Of a stretch of 55,455 bases of DNA, positions 10,112-18,582 are shown piece by piece (position 1 is the first letter of the stretch; each line of letters begins with the position of its first letter). The translations under genes and the position numbers were made by a program. The notes under the pieces were generated by a model. The model did not search any database. It was not told the origin of the DNA and was given only the letters and a program-made list of their open reading frames with translations. Source of the DNA: Armatimonadota bacterium (lineage in GTDB: Bacteria; Armatimonadota; Armatimonadia; Armatimonadales; Armatimonadaceae); assembly GCA_026392155.1 (NCBI GenBank), contig JAPLCP010000158.1, positions 1 through 55,455 of the forward strand, written 5' to 3'.

Positions 10112-11188
10112 ATGAAGTTTCAGAAGGCACTATGCCTAAGTGGAGTGGCGCTGGTGGTGGCGGGAATGCACCCCGCTCAGGCGCAAAAAGATGGTATTGA
10201 GCGCAACCTTGCGGGCATTCGCATCAACTCTTCAGCGAAGAGCATCTTATCTATTTTCGGCAACCCGAACGACATTCAAATCGGCGATGTCGCGGTTCGT
10301 CCTCCCACACAAGCAGGCGGTCAAGGTCAGCAAGGCCAAGGTGGCATGATGGGTGGCGGCGGTATGGATGGTGGCATGATGGGTGGCCCCAGTGGGATGT
10401 CGGGTTCCATGGGCGGCATGATGGGCGGTAGTAAGATGGGCGGCCCCAGTGGAATGTCGGGTTCCATGGGTGGTCCCAGTGGAATGTCGGGTTCCATGGG
10501 CGGCCCCAGTGGGATGTCGGGTTCCATGGGCGGCCCCAGTGGGATGTCGGGTTCCATGGGTGGCCCCAGTGGGATGTCGGGTTCCATGGGTGGTCCCAGT
10601 GGAATGTCGGGTTCCATGGGCGGCATGATGGGCGGTAAGATGGGCGGCGGTCCCAGCATGGGCGGCTCCAGTGGAATGTCGGGTTCCATGGGCGGCATGA
10701 TGGGCGGTCGTGGTGGCATGATGGGCGGCGGTGATATGGAGGGCGGTGGTATGGGAGGCCCTGGGAGTATGGGTGGCGGCATTGGTGCCTTTGGCCAGAC
10801 TGTCTCTTCCTCCACACTTCAACAGGAAGTGACCTGGAGCTACTCTATGAAGGCGCTCGACGCGAAAAAGCAAAAGCAAGCTATTGGCTACGACTTCCTT
10901 GTCTCCCCCGAAGGAAAAGTCTCCCAGATTCGCATCACGGGCTATGTTCCCCGTACTCGCAATGACAAGAGTGCGAAGGGACTCACTCTTGGCTCGACCT
11001 ACAAGGACCTGATCCGAACCTACGGTTCGCCCAAGTCCGTGATGAAAAGTGGTGAGCTCCTCGTGTGCTCCTACCCTAAGCAGCACATTGAGTTCCAGCT
11101 CATGAACATGAAGTATGTCAACGGCTACACCGATCCCTATAACGGTATCTACAAAGTCGTGGCGATTCAGATCAACGCAACCGAGTAG
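10112..11188 (+). CDS. Secreted Gly/Met/Ser tandem-repeat protein
   Basis: The 358-residue protein starts with a signal peptide (MKFQKALCLSGVALVVAG, cleavage near AQA|QK). A short domain with RINSSAKSILSIFGNPNDI follows. Next is a low-complexity region of about 160 residues made of GPSGMSGSMG units mixed with GGMMGG. It ends in a folded C-terminal domain (about 130 residues) containing LTLGSTYKDLIRTYGSPKSV. The phrase G-x-P after a helix occurs before and after the repeat, reminiscent of SmpA/OmlA-like fold signatures, but I do not recognise the family. ATG 10112 is chosen because AGGAGG (10097-10102) sits 9 nt before it; an ATG at 10103 abuts the Shine-Dalgarno. The function is unknown, possibly an envelope protein with a flexible Met-rich linker. 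Confidence 0.85.
   Translation: MKFQKALCLSGVALVVAGMHPAQAQKDGIERNLAGIRINSSAKSILSIFGNPNDIQIGDVAVRPPTQAGGQGQQGQGGMMGGGGMDGGMMGGPSGMSGSMGGMMGGSKMGGPSGMSGSMGGPSGMSGSMGGPSGMSGSMGGPSGMSGSMGGPSGMSGSMGGPSGMSGSMGGMMGGKMGGGPSMGGSSGMSGSMGGMMGGRGGMMGGGDMEGGGMGGPGSMGGGIGAFGQTVSSSTLQQEVTWSYSMKALDAKKQKQAIGYDFLVSPEGKVSQIRITGYVPRTRNDKSAKGLTLGSTYKDLIRTYGSPKSVMKSGELLVCSYPKQHIEFQLMNMKYVNGYTDPYNGIYKVVAIQINATE
10442..10621 (+). repeat. Six tandem 30-bp coding repeats (GGPSGMSGSM unit)
   Basis: Six consecutive 30-bp units, near-identical apart from synonymous third-position changes, each encode ten residues. Related units flank them on both sides (10386 onward and to about 10700). The array keeps the frame and the differences are silent, so the peptide repeat seems to be under selection. 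Copy number could vary by slippage. Confidence 0.9.
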
Positions 11189-11198
11189 GAAAATCTCG

Positions 11199-11241
11199 AA
11201 AGCCCCCGGCGCGAAGTTTCGTGCCGGGGGCTTTGCTTTTT
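11199..11241 (+). terminator. Rho-independent terminator after the repeat-protein gene
   Basis: AAAGCCCCCGGC (11199-11210) pairs perfectly with GCCGGGGGCTTT (11223-11234) around a 12-nt loop, and GCTTTTT follows. The dnaG -10 box begins only a few bases later. Confidence 0.9.
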
Positions 11242-11260
11242 GGGGTATGATGAGTTCCCC

Positions 11261-13261
11261 ATGGAGCTAAGTGAAAAAGATGAAATCCGCCAGCGCGTTG
11301 ATCTGGTCGAGTTTATCTCGCGCTACACGGCTCTGAAGCGCTCCGGGCGGACGTTTAAGGGATTGTGCCCCTTTCATAATGAAAAAACGGCGTCGTTTAC
11401 CGTAGATCCCGATCGAGGCTCGTGGCACTGCTGGGGTGGTTGCTCAACGGGTGGCGATATCTTTGCCTTTGTGATGAAGGCCGAGAGCCTCACGTTTCCC
11501 GAGGCGGCGGAGCGCTTAGCCAGCATCGCTGGGGTAACTCTTACCTACAAAGGCGGCCAGGACCCTTCGGAGGCAGCTCGTCAGCGCGATGAAAAAGAGC
11601 GGCTCTATAGCGCCAATGCGGAAGCCACACGTTTTTTTCGCAACTTTCTCGGGAAAGCAAAGCTGGCACAAGACTATATCAAAGAGCGCGGTCTTGCCCA
11701 CGAGACTCTGGAGAACTTCCAGGTCGGCTATGCGCCCGACGAGTGGAGCGCCCTCTCTCGCTATCTTCAGGGGCGCGGTGTCTCTATGGACGATGCGGAG
11801 CAAGCGGGCCTCAACTTTCCCTCGCGGCGAATTCAGGGCGAGTTCACCGATAAGTTTCGCGGGCGACTGATCTTCCCGATAATTGATGTTCAGGAGCGCG
11901 TCGTGGCGTTTGGCGGGAGGATCATCCCCAACCCCGACCTCCCACCTGATACCAATGTCGGGCCTAAGTACTTAAACTCGCCCGAGACCCCTGTCTTCTC
12001 CAAGAGCCGGATTCTCTACGGCCTCAACCGTGCCCGAAAAGCGATTAGCGATGCAGACCGGGTGCTGGTGGTCGAGGGCTATATGGATGTCATCGCGGCG
12101 CACCAAGCCGGGATTGAGAATGTGGTTGCGACTCTGGGAACCTCGCTCACGGATGAGCATATTCGCATCCTGGGGCGCTACACCAAAAATATCCTACTTT
12201 CCTTTGACTCCGATGAAGCGGGCGTTCGGGCAGCGCTCCGGGCAGCGGAGCTGTTTACCGCGCATGGCCCCGAGTTTGCTCTCCGAATCTTGGCGATGCC
12301 GGAGGGGGACGACCCCGACTCCATGCTGAGACGGGGCAATATCGCAGGTTTTCGCAAAGCCATGGACAGTGCACGTGGCGTCCCCGAGTTTCGGATAGAT
12401 GGCCTCAAGCGCCACTTCGATCTCACTGATGAGCAGGGCCGGATGAACTACTTACGTGAGGCCGTTCCCATTCTGGCGGAGGTGCGCTCGTCACTGGAGC
12501 TGGACTTGCTGGTGCGACGGCTCGCACCACAGCACCCGTCGTTTGGCTCGGGGACGCGTGCGGAGGCCTCGATCTTGGCGGAGGTGCAGCGCTGGCGCTC
12601 ACAACGTCCTGGTAGCACGTCCCCCCAGAGCGAGGATGTCTTGACCCCCACCCCACCACGCCCTCGCTACGAGCGTGGCGCGGGAACTGGGAACGGAGGC
12701 GGCAGTAGTGGTGGCTGGCAAAAAAATAATAACAATAGCGGCTGGCAGCAGCGCTCGCGGTACAACCAGCCCCCCCCGCGCCCCGAAGCCCCTCTTGCCC
12801 CGCCAACCTCTGCGATTGAGAAGGCCGAACGTGCCGTGCTGCGCGGCCTGCTCACCGACGAGTGGCGGCCCTTGGTTCTGCGCGAGCTGGATCGGGCCGC
12901 ACAGGCGCTGGCTTGTCTTCCCAGCGAGCTTCTGGCGCACCCACAAGCACAGCGTCTGGTGGATGCCCTCTATCCCCTGCTCTCAGGCCGCGTCTCGCTC
13001 CAGCGTGCACTGGACCAGCTTGCCGACCAGGAGCTGGCCTTTTTCGCCTCGAATTACACCATCTCGACCTCAGGGGATGCCCCACTTTCCGAGCAGGCCC
13101 TCCGTGATTGTATCCATGAGCTGGTTCTCAAACACCCTCCACAGAATATTCGTCTGATTCAAGAAAAGCTGGCAGGAGGAATTAGCTTGACTAATGAAGA
13201 AATGATGGATCTAACCGCTTGGACACGTGCCAAGAAGCGGGTTGGTGAAGCAAGCCCTTGA
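11261..13261 (+). CDS. dnaG: DNA primase
   Basis: DnaG makes RNA primers at the replication fork. The 666-residue protein has an N-terminal zinc domain ([11 protein letters not shown] then [12 protein letters not shown]), a TOPRIM catalytic core ([33 protein letters not shown]) and, after a Gly/Asn/Pro-rich linker (about residues 440-530), a C-terminal helicase-binding domain. The zinc ligand spacing is C-x2-H-x17-C-x3-C, whereas the usual motif ends C-x2-C. The start is ATG 11261, with a TATGAT box (11246-11251) ending 9 nt before it. The sigma-70 gene follows and overlaps by 4 nt, the classic dnaG-rpoD pairing. Confidence 0.97.
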   Translation: MELSEKDEIRQRVDLVEFISRYTALKRSGRTFKGLCPFHNEKTASFTVDPDRGSWHCWGGCSTGGDIFAFVMKAESLTFPEAAERLASIAGVTLTYKGGQDPSEAARQRDEKERLYSANAEATRFFRNFLGKAKLAQDYIKERGLAHETLENFQVGYAPDEWSALSRYLQGRGVSMDDAEQAGLNFPSRRIQGEFTDKFRGRLIFPIIDVQERVVAFGGRIIPNPDLPPDTNVGPKYLNSPETPVFSKSRILYGLNRARKAISDADRVLVVEGYMDVIAAHQAGIENVVATLGTSLTDEHIRILGRYTKNILLSFDSDEAGVRAALRAAELFTAHGPEFALRILAMPEGDDPDSMLRRGNIAGFRKAMDSARGVPEFRIDGLKRHFDLTDEQGRMNYLREAVPILAEVRSSLELDLLVRRLAPQHPSFGSGTRAEASILAEVQRWRSQRPGSTSPQSEDVLTPTPPRPRYERGAGTGNGGGSSGGWQKNNNNSGWQQRSRYNQPPPRPEAPLAPPTSAIEKAERAVLRGLLTDEWRPLVLRELDRAAQALACLPSELLAHPQAQRLVDALYPLLSGRVSLQRALDQLADQELAFFASNYTISTSGDAPLSEQALRDCIHELVLKHPPQNIRLIQEKLAGGISLTNEEMMDLTAWTRAKKRVGEASP

Positions 13262-14148
13262 AAACACGAATGCCTTTTGTAAGCGACCTGTCCTTTTCCA
13301 ACGAGTCGTCCGACATGCCTGAGGATAGCCTGGGTGGCTGGCTCAACATGATCGGGCGTGGCCGCCTGCTGACTCTGGACCAAGAGATCCGGCTGGCACA
13401 GCGGATCGAGCGAGGAGATGAAGTCGCGCGTGCGCGTCTGACAGAGGCAAATCTTCGCCTCGTGGTCTCCATTGCACGCCGCTACCAAGCCCGTGGGCTG
13501 ACCCTGGCGGATCTGATTCAGGAAGGCTGTCTCGGGCTTATCCGTGCCGTCGAAAAGTACGACTGGCGCAAGGGCTACAAGTTCTCGACCTGTGCGACTT
13601 GGTGGATTCGCCAGGCGATCCTGCGCGCTCTGGCGGAGCAAGGTCGCACCATTCGGCTCCCGGTGCACGTTATTGAGTCTATCCAGCGTGTCCTGCGCAC
13701 CAGCCAGCTCCTGCGCCAGGAGCTAGGGCGCACTCCCACGGTAGAGGAGCTCTCTTTTCAGCTTCAGATGCCGGTTAACCGCGTTCAGGAGACCCTACGT
13801 GCGCTTCCCGAGACTCTCTCCTTAGATGGCTCCTCCGGCGAGGACTCGGAGCAGGCCTGCCCTCTTGATTTCTTAGCCGATCCCAATGCGCTGAACCCCA
13901 CCGATGCGGTGAGCCATCGGCTCCTGCGTGATCAGCTAGAGAGGGCACTAGCGCTCCTCACCGAGCGAGAGCGGGATGTTGTCGTGCTCCGTTTTGGCCT
14001 GCGCGGCGATGGCACTCCCCAGACCTTGGAAGAAGTAGGCCGCCACCTGCAAGTGACCCGCGAGCGTGTCCGACAGATCGAGAGCAAGGCAATGGGCAAG
14101 CTCCGTAGCCCCGACTGCCTGCATCTGCTGCGCGAGTTTACCGGGTAG
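13258..14148 (+). CDS. RNA polymerase sigma factor, sigma-70 family (RpoD/SigA-like)
   Basis: The protein has region 1.2 ([19 protein letters not shown]), region 2 with the core-binding and -10-recognition helices ([50 protein letters not shown]), region 3, and region 4 ([20 protein letters not shown]). Its place directly behind dnaG suggests the primary sigma factor. But about 293 residues is short for a group 1 factor: region 1.1 and the non-conserved insert are absent, so a group 2 role cannot be excluded. The TTG at 13258 overlaps the dnaG stop codon; an ATG at 13270 is an equally good start. The two genes should be translationally coupled. Confidence 0.9.
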   Translation: MKTRMPFVSDLSFSNESSDMPEDSLGGWLNMIGRGRLLTLDQEIRLAQRIERGDEVARARLTEANLRLVVSIARRYQARGLTLADLIQEGCLGLIRAVEKYDWRKGYKFSTCATWWIRQAILRALAEQGRTIRLPVHVIESIQRVLRTSQLLRQELGRTPTVEELSFQLQMPVNRVQETLRALPETLSLDGSSGEDSEQACPLDFLADPNALNPTDAVSHRLLRDQLERALALLTERERDVVVLRFGLRGDGTPQTLEEVGRHLQVTRERVRQIESKAMGKLRSPDCLHLLREFTG

Positions 14149-14154
14149 CTCGCC

Positions 14155-14670
14155 ATGCCCTCCGGGAAAGTCCACGACAAAATCACCTTGGTGGGCGCTA
14201 TTATCGCTATCCCTGTTTGGTGGTACTTAACCCCGGCTCCGCAAAACGGGGCTATTGGAGGCACGCTGGTGGTCTCCACTCTGTTCTCAGGCTGGTTGCT
14301 CTCTCCCGATCTTGATCTAAACTCTTCGATCTACAAGCGCTGGGGACCGCTGCGCTTTTTATGGTACCCCTACCAGAAAATGATCCCCCATCGCTCGTGG
14401 ATCTCGCACTCGTGGTTTCTCTCTCCTTTGATGCGTGTGGGCTATCTGCTTGTCATGACATGGCTTATGTCCTGGGCGATGCTCTGGGGAATTCGCCAAG
14501 CATCAGGTCTAGGGCCAGGTGTGCCAGAAACCACTCCTTTAGACCTCGTTCAGTCACTTTATAGTCGCTATCCACAACATACACTGATGACTATACTTGG
14601 TCTAATCTTCGGCACCGCGCTTCATACAGGTGCAGATACCCTATATAGCTCTCTCAAAAGACGTCAATAA
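14155..14670 (+). CDS. DUF2227 family putative metal-binding membrane protein
   Basis: The 171-residue protein begins MPSGKVHDKITLVGAI and contains GWLLSPDLDLNSSIYKRWG, FLWYPYQKMIPHRSWISH and a C-terminal HTGADTLYS. This conserved His/Asp pattern belongs to the DUF2227 family of predicted metal-binding membrane proteins, distantly like LexA-regulated or YdjM-type membrane hydrolases. About three to four hydrophobic segments are visible (near residues 12-27, 34-50, 95-118 and 142-158). It starts 6 nt after the sigma factor stop, so it may be co-transcribed with it. The biochemical role is unknown. Confidence 0.85.
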   Translation: MPSGKVHDKITLVGAIIAIPVWWYLTPAPQNGAIGGTLVVSTLFSGWLLSPDLDLNSSIYKRWGPLRFLWYPYQKMIPHRSWISHSWFLSPLMRVGYLLVMTWLMSWAMLWGIRQASGLGPGVPETTPLDLVQSLYSRYPQHTLMTILGLIFGTALHTGADTLYSSLKRRQ

Positions 14671-14837
14671 CATCCGAACGATGTGGCAGGCAATGTGGTT
14701 GGAGCAGCGACCGACAAAGCGGATGATCTCGCAGGTGATGCCGTCTCAGGCACTCCCAAGTGGCTTATTCCCGGACTCATTGGTCTGGCTATCATAGCAC
14801 GTGCGGCGTTCATTGGGTTGCCATGCCCCACAAAAAA
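14671..14837 (+). other. Interval with a possible small-protein remnant
   Basis: A GTG-started frame from 14683 encodes MAGNVVGAATDKADDLAGD, then a plausible hydrophobic segment (WLIPGLIGLAIIA). After that it runs straight through the terminator stem at 14838-14863. Its end is therefore not credible as a gene end. It may be a frameshifted remnant of a short membrane protein. I see no clear gene. Confidence 0.3.
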
Positions 14838-14868
14838 CGCTGGAGCAGTTCTCTGCCCCAGCGCTTTC
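14832..14868 (-). terminator. Terminator of the BON/stalk-domain operon
   Basis: CGCTGGAGCAG (14838-14848) pairs with CTGCCCCAGCG (14853-14863), with one mismatch and a 4-nt loop. On the minus strand the stem is followed by TTTTTT (14837-14832). Confidence 0.85.
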
Positions 14869-14886
14869 CTAGGTTTCGCCTCGCGC

Positions 14887-15222
14887 CTAAGCGGCGTCTA
14901 GTGAGATCTGTGAGCCCTCTACCAACATTTTGTAGCCGAGCTTCTCAAAGAGACGCACCGGCACAAACATCATATCGGAGTCAATAAACGGCGCGGCCTG
15001 GAGTTCCAGAGGCATTCCGTTGATATCCACGATGGGATTATCAGCTTGAACCTGAAGATCGTACTCGCCTAGCTTGATCTTTGCCACTTTCAGGTCGTTG
15101 TCAAAGTCAGCATAGCCCCCAAGGGACTGCGCAACATTGGCAAGCGGCACAAAAGTAGTTCCCTCACCCAAAATGGGCTCCGTGATTCCATCGATATCAA
15201 AACCATCAATCTTGTAGGGCAT
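14887..15222 (-). CDS. Copper amine oxidase N-terminal-like (stalk domain) protein
   Basis: The 111-residue protein is built of a duplicated motif typical of the copper amine oxidase N-terminal or stalk domain: TTFVPLANVAQSLGGYADF in the first half, then VDINGMPLELQAAPFIDSD and MFVPVRLFEKLGYKM in the second. Such domains are usually secreted and may bind cell wall or polymers. No signal peptide is seen here, so this one may be cytoplasmic or exported another way. It follows the BON lipoprotein gene by 14 nt in the same direction and ends at a strong terminator, so the two form an operon. Confidence 0.75.
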   Translation of the reverse strand: MPYKIDGFDIDGITEPILGEGTTFVPLANVAQSLGGYADFDNDLKVAKIKLGEYDLQVQADNPIVDINGMPLELQAAPFIDSDMMFVPVRLFEKLGYKMLVEGSQISLDAA

Positions 15223-15236
15223 AGTTGCCTCCTAAT

Positions 15237-15644
15237 TTATTTGGTGATGATCTTGTTCATCAGTGTGGTGATACCTGCGGTTTTCGCAAGCTCTTCTGCC
15301 TTAACCTTGAGTTCCTGATTCGCAACGGTTCCCGTCAGAGCCAGCTCACCCTTGTCGTTCTTGACAACTTTGACACCTTCGAGACCAGGAACGGCATTGA
15401 TTGTCTTGGTAATGGCTTCCGTATCAATCGCGCCTGCAGCCATCTTGCTACCAGCATCTGCCATCTTATCGCCAGCAGCGGCCATCTTACCACCGGCATC
15501 TGCCATCTTGTCACCTGCGGCAGCCATCTTGTCACCTGCGGCAGCAGTCGTATCCGTAGCAGCTTCTTCCGCCTTGGGACAGCCCATGAGAACAACCGAG
15601 AACACGGACAACGTCACAGCAAACAGAGCAAATTTTCTATACAT
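15237..15644 (-). CDS. BON-domain lipoprotein with KMA repeat linker
   Basis: The 135-residue protein has a lipoprotein signal (MYRKFALFAVTLSVFSVVLMGC, lipobox VLMG|C). A linker of repeated AGDKMA(A/D)AG units follows (about residues 36-70), then a C-terminal BON domain (ITKTINAVPGLEGVKVV, GELALTGTVANQELK). BON domains bind phospholipid or interact with envelope proteins. The first part of the linker could form an amphipathic helix. It is the first gene of a two-gene operon. AGGAGG sits just before the ATG, and the promoter has both a -35 and a -10 box, unlike most genes here. Confidence 0.85.
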   Translation of the reverse strand: MYRKFALFAVTLSVFSVVLMGCPKAEEAATDTTAAAGDKMAAAGDKMADAGGKMAAAGDKMADAGSKMAAGAIDTEAITKTINAVPGLEGVKVVKNDKGELALTGTVANQELKVKAEELAKTAGITTLMNKIITK

Positions 15645-15667
15645 GGTGTATTCCTCCTACCCAACAC

Positions 15668-15696
15668 AGCCTAGCTGTTTTTTCTGTTTTTGTCAA
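15668..15696 (-). promoter_or_regulatory. Canonical sigma-70 promoter of the BON lipoprotein operon
   Basis: On the minus strand, TTGACA (15696-15691) and TAGGCT (15673-15668) are separated by exactly 17 nt. The start codon is 24 nt further on, after AGGAGG. Two copies of TTTTCTGTTT (plus-strand 15680-15689 and 15700-15709) lie 20 bp apart on either side of the -35 box and could be an operator. Confidence 0.8.
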
Positions 15697-15776
15697 GTAT
15701 TTTCTGTTTAAGTTTAGCAGTAATAACCAATTATCACCGCTTGCTACCAGCACTATTTTTTGGCATAATGTGCCCC

Positions 15777-17816
15777 ATGACACTCACTCCCGACTGGCTT
15801 GTCCAGCCCCCTGCGCTTCGTGCCGAAGTGCTGATAAAGGAAGAGGCAGGTAGCAAGACACTTCAGCTCCAAAATGGCCTTGTCCGGCGGGTCTTTCGCC
15901 TCTCCCCCGATGCCGCCACGGTGCGCTTAGACCACTTGCTAACAGGCGAGGCGTTTCTGCGCTCGGTTGGGCCCGAGGCACTGGTCACGATTGATGGGAA
16001 AGAGCTTGCGGTAGGTGGTCTGACAGGGCAGCCCAACCAAGCCTTCTTAAAGCCTGAGTGGCTTCCTCAGCTCAAGACCAGCCCTGAGGCGCTGCACTTT
16101 ACCAGCTTCTCCGTCGGTAAGCCCACTCCCCGCTTTGCGGCGGCAACAGCTCCCTCGGGTGTCTCTCTGGACTTGAGGTTTTCCGCCTCCCGCCTCGCCG
16201 TAACGGTTCACTACGAGCTCTACGATGGCCTCCCTGTTTTTGCCAAGTGGCTGACGATCACCAACACGGGCAGTCAGACTGTCCGACTGACGACGTTCAC
16301 CAGCGAGCGGCTTGCCTTTGTGGAGCCTGAGTCGGTGGTGGATAAGATCGAGCGCTGGGAGCAGCCGAATTTTTCAGTCTCGACGGACTACAGCTTCGGC
16401 GGGATGGGCCAGAGCAACTCCAATAAAACGGTTCATTTCGTGCCCGACCCCGCCTACCAGACTCAAGTCAACTACGAGCGCCAGACGCCATGTCTACTGG
16501 AGGTGCGCCCGCCCTATGGCCCCGACATTGACCTTGCCCCCGGAGCCAGCACCGATAGTTTTCGGACATTTCTGCTCCTCCACGACTCTACAGAGCGGGA
16601 GCGCAAGGGGCTGGCTCTGCGCAAGATGTACCGCTCACTGGCTCCCTGGGTTTTAGACAATCCACTTCTGCTCCACGTGACAACCACCAACCCGGAGACA
16701 GTCAAGACGGCGATTGACCAGTGCGCCGAAGTTGGCTTTGAGATGGTGATTCTGAGCTTTGGCAGTGGCCTGAACATGGAAGATACCTCGCCACAGAATA
16801 TCGCCAAGTTCAAAGCGCTGGCCGACTATGCCCACAGCAAGAAAATCCGTCTGGGCGGCTACTCGCTTCTGGCCTCACGGCGGATCTCCGATGAGCACGA
16901 TGTGAAAAATCCCAACGGGGCGATCTTTGGCAATAGCCCGTGTTTGGGGAGCAAGTGGGGAGTCGAGTACTTTGAGAAGCTCAAGAAATTTCTCAGCGAG
17001 ACAGGCTTTGATATTCTAGAGCACGATGGCAGCTACCCCGGCGATATCTGCTCCGCGACAAATCACCCCGGCCATAAAGGCCTCGCCGACTCGCAGTGGG
17101 CTCAGTTTATGCAGATTCGGGACTTCTACCACTGGTGCCGTAGCAAGAATATCTACCTCAATGTCCCGGACTTTTACTTCCTCAATGGCTCCAACAAGAC
17201 CGGCATGGGCTACCGCGAGACCAACTGGAGCTTGCCCCGCGCCGAGCAAGTGCTCCACGCGCGCCAGAATCTCTTTGATGGCACCTGGGAGAAGACCCCG
17301 AGCATGGGCTGGATGTTTGTGCCGCTGGTGCAGTACCAAGGCGGTGGCGCGGCAGCGACCATCGAGCCGCTCCGCGAACATCTCCCTGACTACGAGCGCC
17401 ACCTCCAGAACAATCTTGGGTACGGTGCACAAGCCTGCTACCGTGGCCCGCGCCTCTACGACTCGCCAGAGACCAAGGCTCTGGTCGCAACGTGGGTGAG
17501 CTGGTTCAAAACCCACCGTGAGATTCTTGAGAGTGATGTGCTCCACCTACGCCGCCCTGATGGCCAGGACTGGGACGGCGTGCTCCATGTCAACCCTAGC
17601 CTCAAAACCAAAGGTATGGCCGTGCTCTTCAACCCTACCGACCAGCCCCTCACCCGAGAGCTGCGCTTGCCACTCTACTACGCTGGGCTCACCAAAAGTG
17701 CCAAGCTGAAAATCGGAGCAGGGAAAGCAAGTACGATCCGCCTAGAGCGGGACTACTCGGTGACGATCACAGTAACCATTCCCGCCAGCGGCATGCAGTG
17801 GGTGACGGTAGAGTAG
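15777..17816 (+). CDS. Putative glycoside hydrolase (alpha-galactosidase-like barrel)
   Basis: The 679-residue protein has no signal peptide. An N-terminal beta-rich region of about 300 residues (LQNGLVRRVFRLSPDAATVR; VHYELYDGLPVFAKWLTITN) is followed by a barrel-like domain (PETVKTAIDQCAEVGFEMVI, FDILEHDGSYPGD near residue 414) and a C-terminal beta domain. This order is like GH36/GH27 clan enzymes, and the aspartate in EHDGSYPG is a candidate nucleophile. I cannot name the family with certainty. The start ATG 15777 is placed by a GGCATAAT box (15764-15769) 7 nt upstream. The gene stands alone, divergent from the BON operon. Confidence 0.6.
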   Translation: MTLTPDWLVQPPALRAEVLIKEEAGSKTLQLQNGLVRRVFRLSPDAATVRLDHLLTGEAFLRSVGPEALVTIDGKELAVGGLTGQPNQAFLKPEWLPQLKTSPEALHFTSFSVGKPTPRFAAATAPSGVSLDLRFSASRLAVTVHYELYDGLPVFAKWLTITNTGSQTVRLTTFTSERLAFVEPESVVDKIERWEQPNFSVSTDYSFGGMGQSNSNKTVHFVPDPAYQTQVNYERQTPCLLEVRPPYGPDIDLAPGASTDSFRTFLLLHDSTERERKGLALRKMYRSLAPWVLDNPLLLHVTTTNPETVKTAIDQCAEVGFEMVILSFGSGLNMEDTSPQNIAKFKALADYAHSKKIRLGGYSLLASRRISDEHDVKNPNGAIFGNSPCLGSKWGVEYFEKLKKFLSETGFDILEHDGSYPGDICSATNHPGHKGLADSQWAQFMQIRDFYHWCRSKNIYLNVPDFYFLNGSNKTGMGYRETNWSLPRAEQVLHARQNLFDGTWEKTPSMGWMFVPLVQYQGGGAAATIEPLREHLPDYERHLQNNLGYGAQACYRGPRLYDSPETKALVATWVSWFKTHREILESDVLHLRRPDGQDWDGVLHVNPSLKTKGMAVLFNPTDQPLTRELRLPLYYAGLTKSAKLKIGAGKASTIRLERDYSVTITVTIPASGMQWVTVE

Positions 17817-17826
17817 CCCGCTCCTC

Positions 17827-18183
17827 TTAGTTTGTGAGCTTTCGACGGTGCTGGCGGTACTCACGCTCTAGCTGGGAGACGAAGTTTCGCAGCCAGTCCT
17901 GTACCCAGTCGTTGGTTGCGCCCATCAGCGGCAAACTCTCCCGCTCACGGGCGATCCGTAAATTGGTGATACCCGCGTTGCGCAGTGCCTGGATATGGGC
18001 CTCCCGAATCCCACTCACCTCCATCATGCGCTCAATGGAGCACCGAGTAAGCTGCTCCTCAACCCATTCCTTCTGGGTCATTGCCAACACAGACTCCAGA
18101 ACTGGATTTCTCTCCAGCTCCTTTGGCATTGGCAGCACAGCGTTTGAGCACGACTGTCGAAAAAGCGATTTGAACCATTCCAT
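17827..18183 (-). CDS. Hypothetical protein with helix-hairpin-helix-like segment
   Basis: This 118-residue protein has no clear family. Residues 45-100 (MMEVSGIREAHIQALRNAG, then LRIARERESLPLMGA) look like a helix-hairpin-helix-type fold, and the C-terminus is strongly basic and helical (LEREYRQHRRKLTN). That suggests nucleic-acid or protein binding, but this is inference only. It is convergent with the glycoside hydrolase gene, with 10 bp between the stops. Confidence 0.6.
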   Translation of the reverse strand: MEWFKSLFRQSCSNAVLPMPKELERNPVLESVLAMTQKEWVEEQLTRCSIERMMEVSGIREAHIQALRNAGITNLRIARERESLPLMGATNDWVQDWLRNFVSQLEREYRQHRRKLTN

Positions 18184-18305
18184 ACTTTCAATATCAGTTC
18201 AACAACTTTTTATGTTCATAGTAATTTTATTTTTTCTTGCCTATCTCGTGCCCCGCTTTTGAGAACTGAGCGCACTTTTTCAAACCACGAACTCTCGCCG
18301 AGCTG

Positions 18306-18581
18306 ATGTCGCCTAATGGCTACCTAGAGGTTCAGATTCACGGTGGCATGACCGTGGATGGTATCGAGTACGTCGAGGTGCGCCACGATATAATTTCAGA
18401 AAGAGAAAACAGTGCAATGGTTATGCAAACGCAACCTGCTCAGATCGGCCCAGACATGAACCCGGATGCCCGGCTTGACGAAGTCCTGGCGCGTTTCCTC
18501 TGCGTGCACCTCATCACCGACAATGGCCTCAGTCTCTTCCGACTAATCCCAGCCGATCTACTCACCCCTTTGCCATCCTAA
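18306..18581 (+). CDS. Small hypothetical protein, start uncertain
   Basis: The frame from ATG 18306 gives 91 residues. However, a TATAAT (18389-18394) lies inside it, and a later ATG at 18417 would give a 54-residue protein (MVMQTQPAQIG to LTPLPS) after a short leader. No family is recognised. It ends one base before the next gene's ATG, so the two are probably co-transcribed. Confidence 0.4.
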   Translation: MSPNGYLEVQIHGGMTVDGIEYVEVRHDIISERENSAMVMQTQPAQIGPDMNPDARLDEVLARFLCVHLITDNGLSLFRLIPADLLTPLPS

Positions 18582-18582
18582 A

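Noticed and set aside
10442-10621. Regular 30-bp repeats as a CRISPR array
   Set aside because: The units are directly adjacent with no spacers, stay in frame and encode a peptide repeat. No cas genes are present.
10247-11086. Long open frames opposite the Gly/Met repeat gene
   Set aside because: They are mirror products of the GC-rich tandem repeat and lack a promoter or Shine-Dalgarno. The plus-strand frame has a signal peptide, synonymous repeat differences and folded ends.
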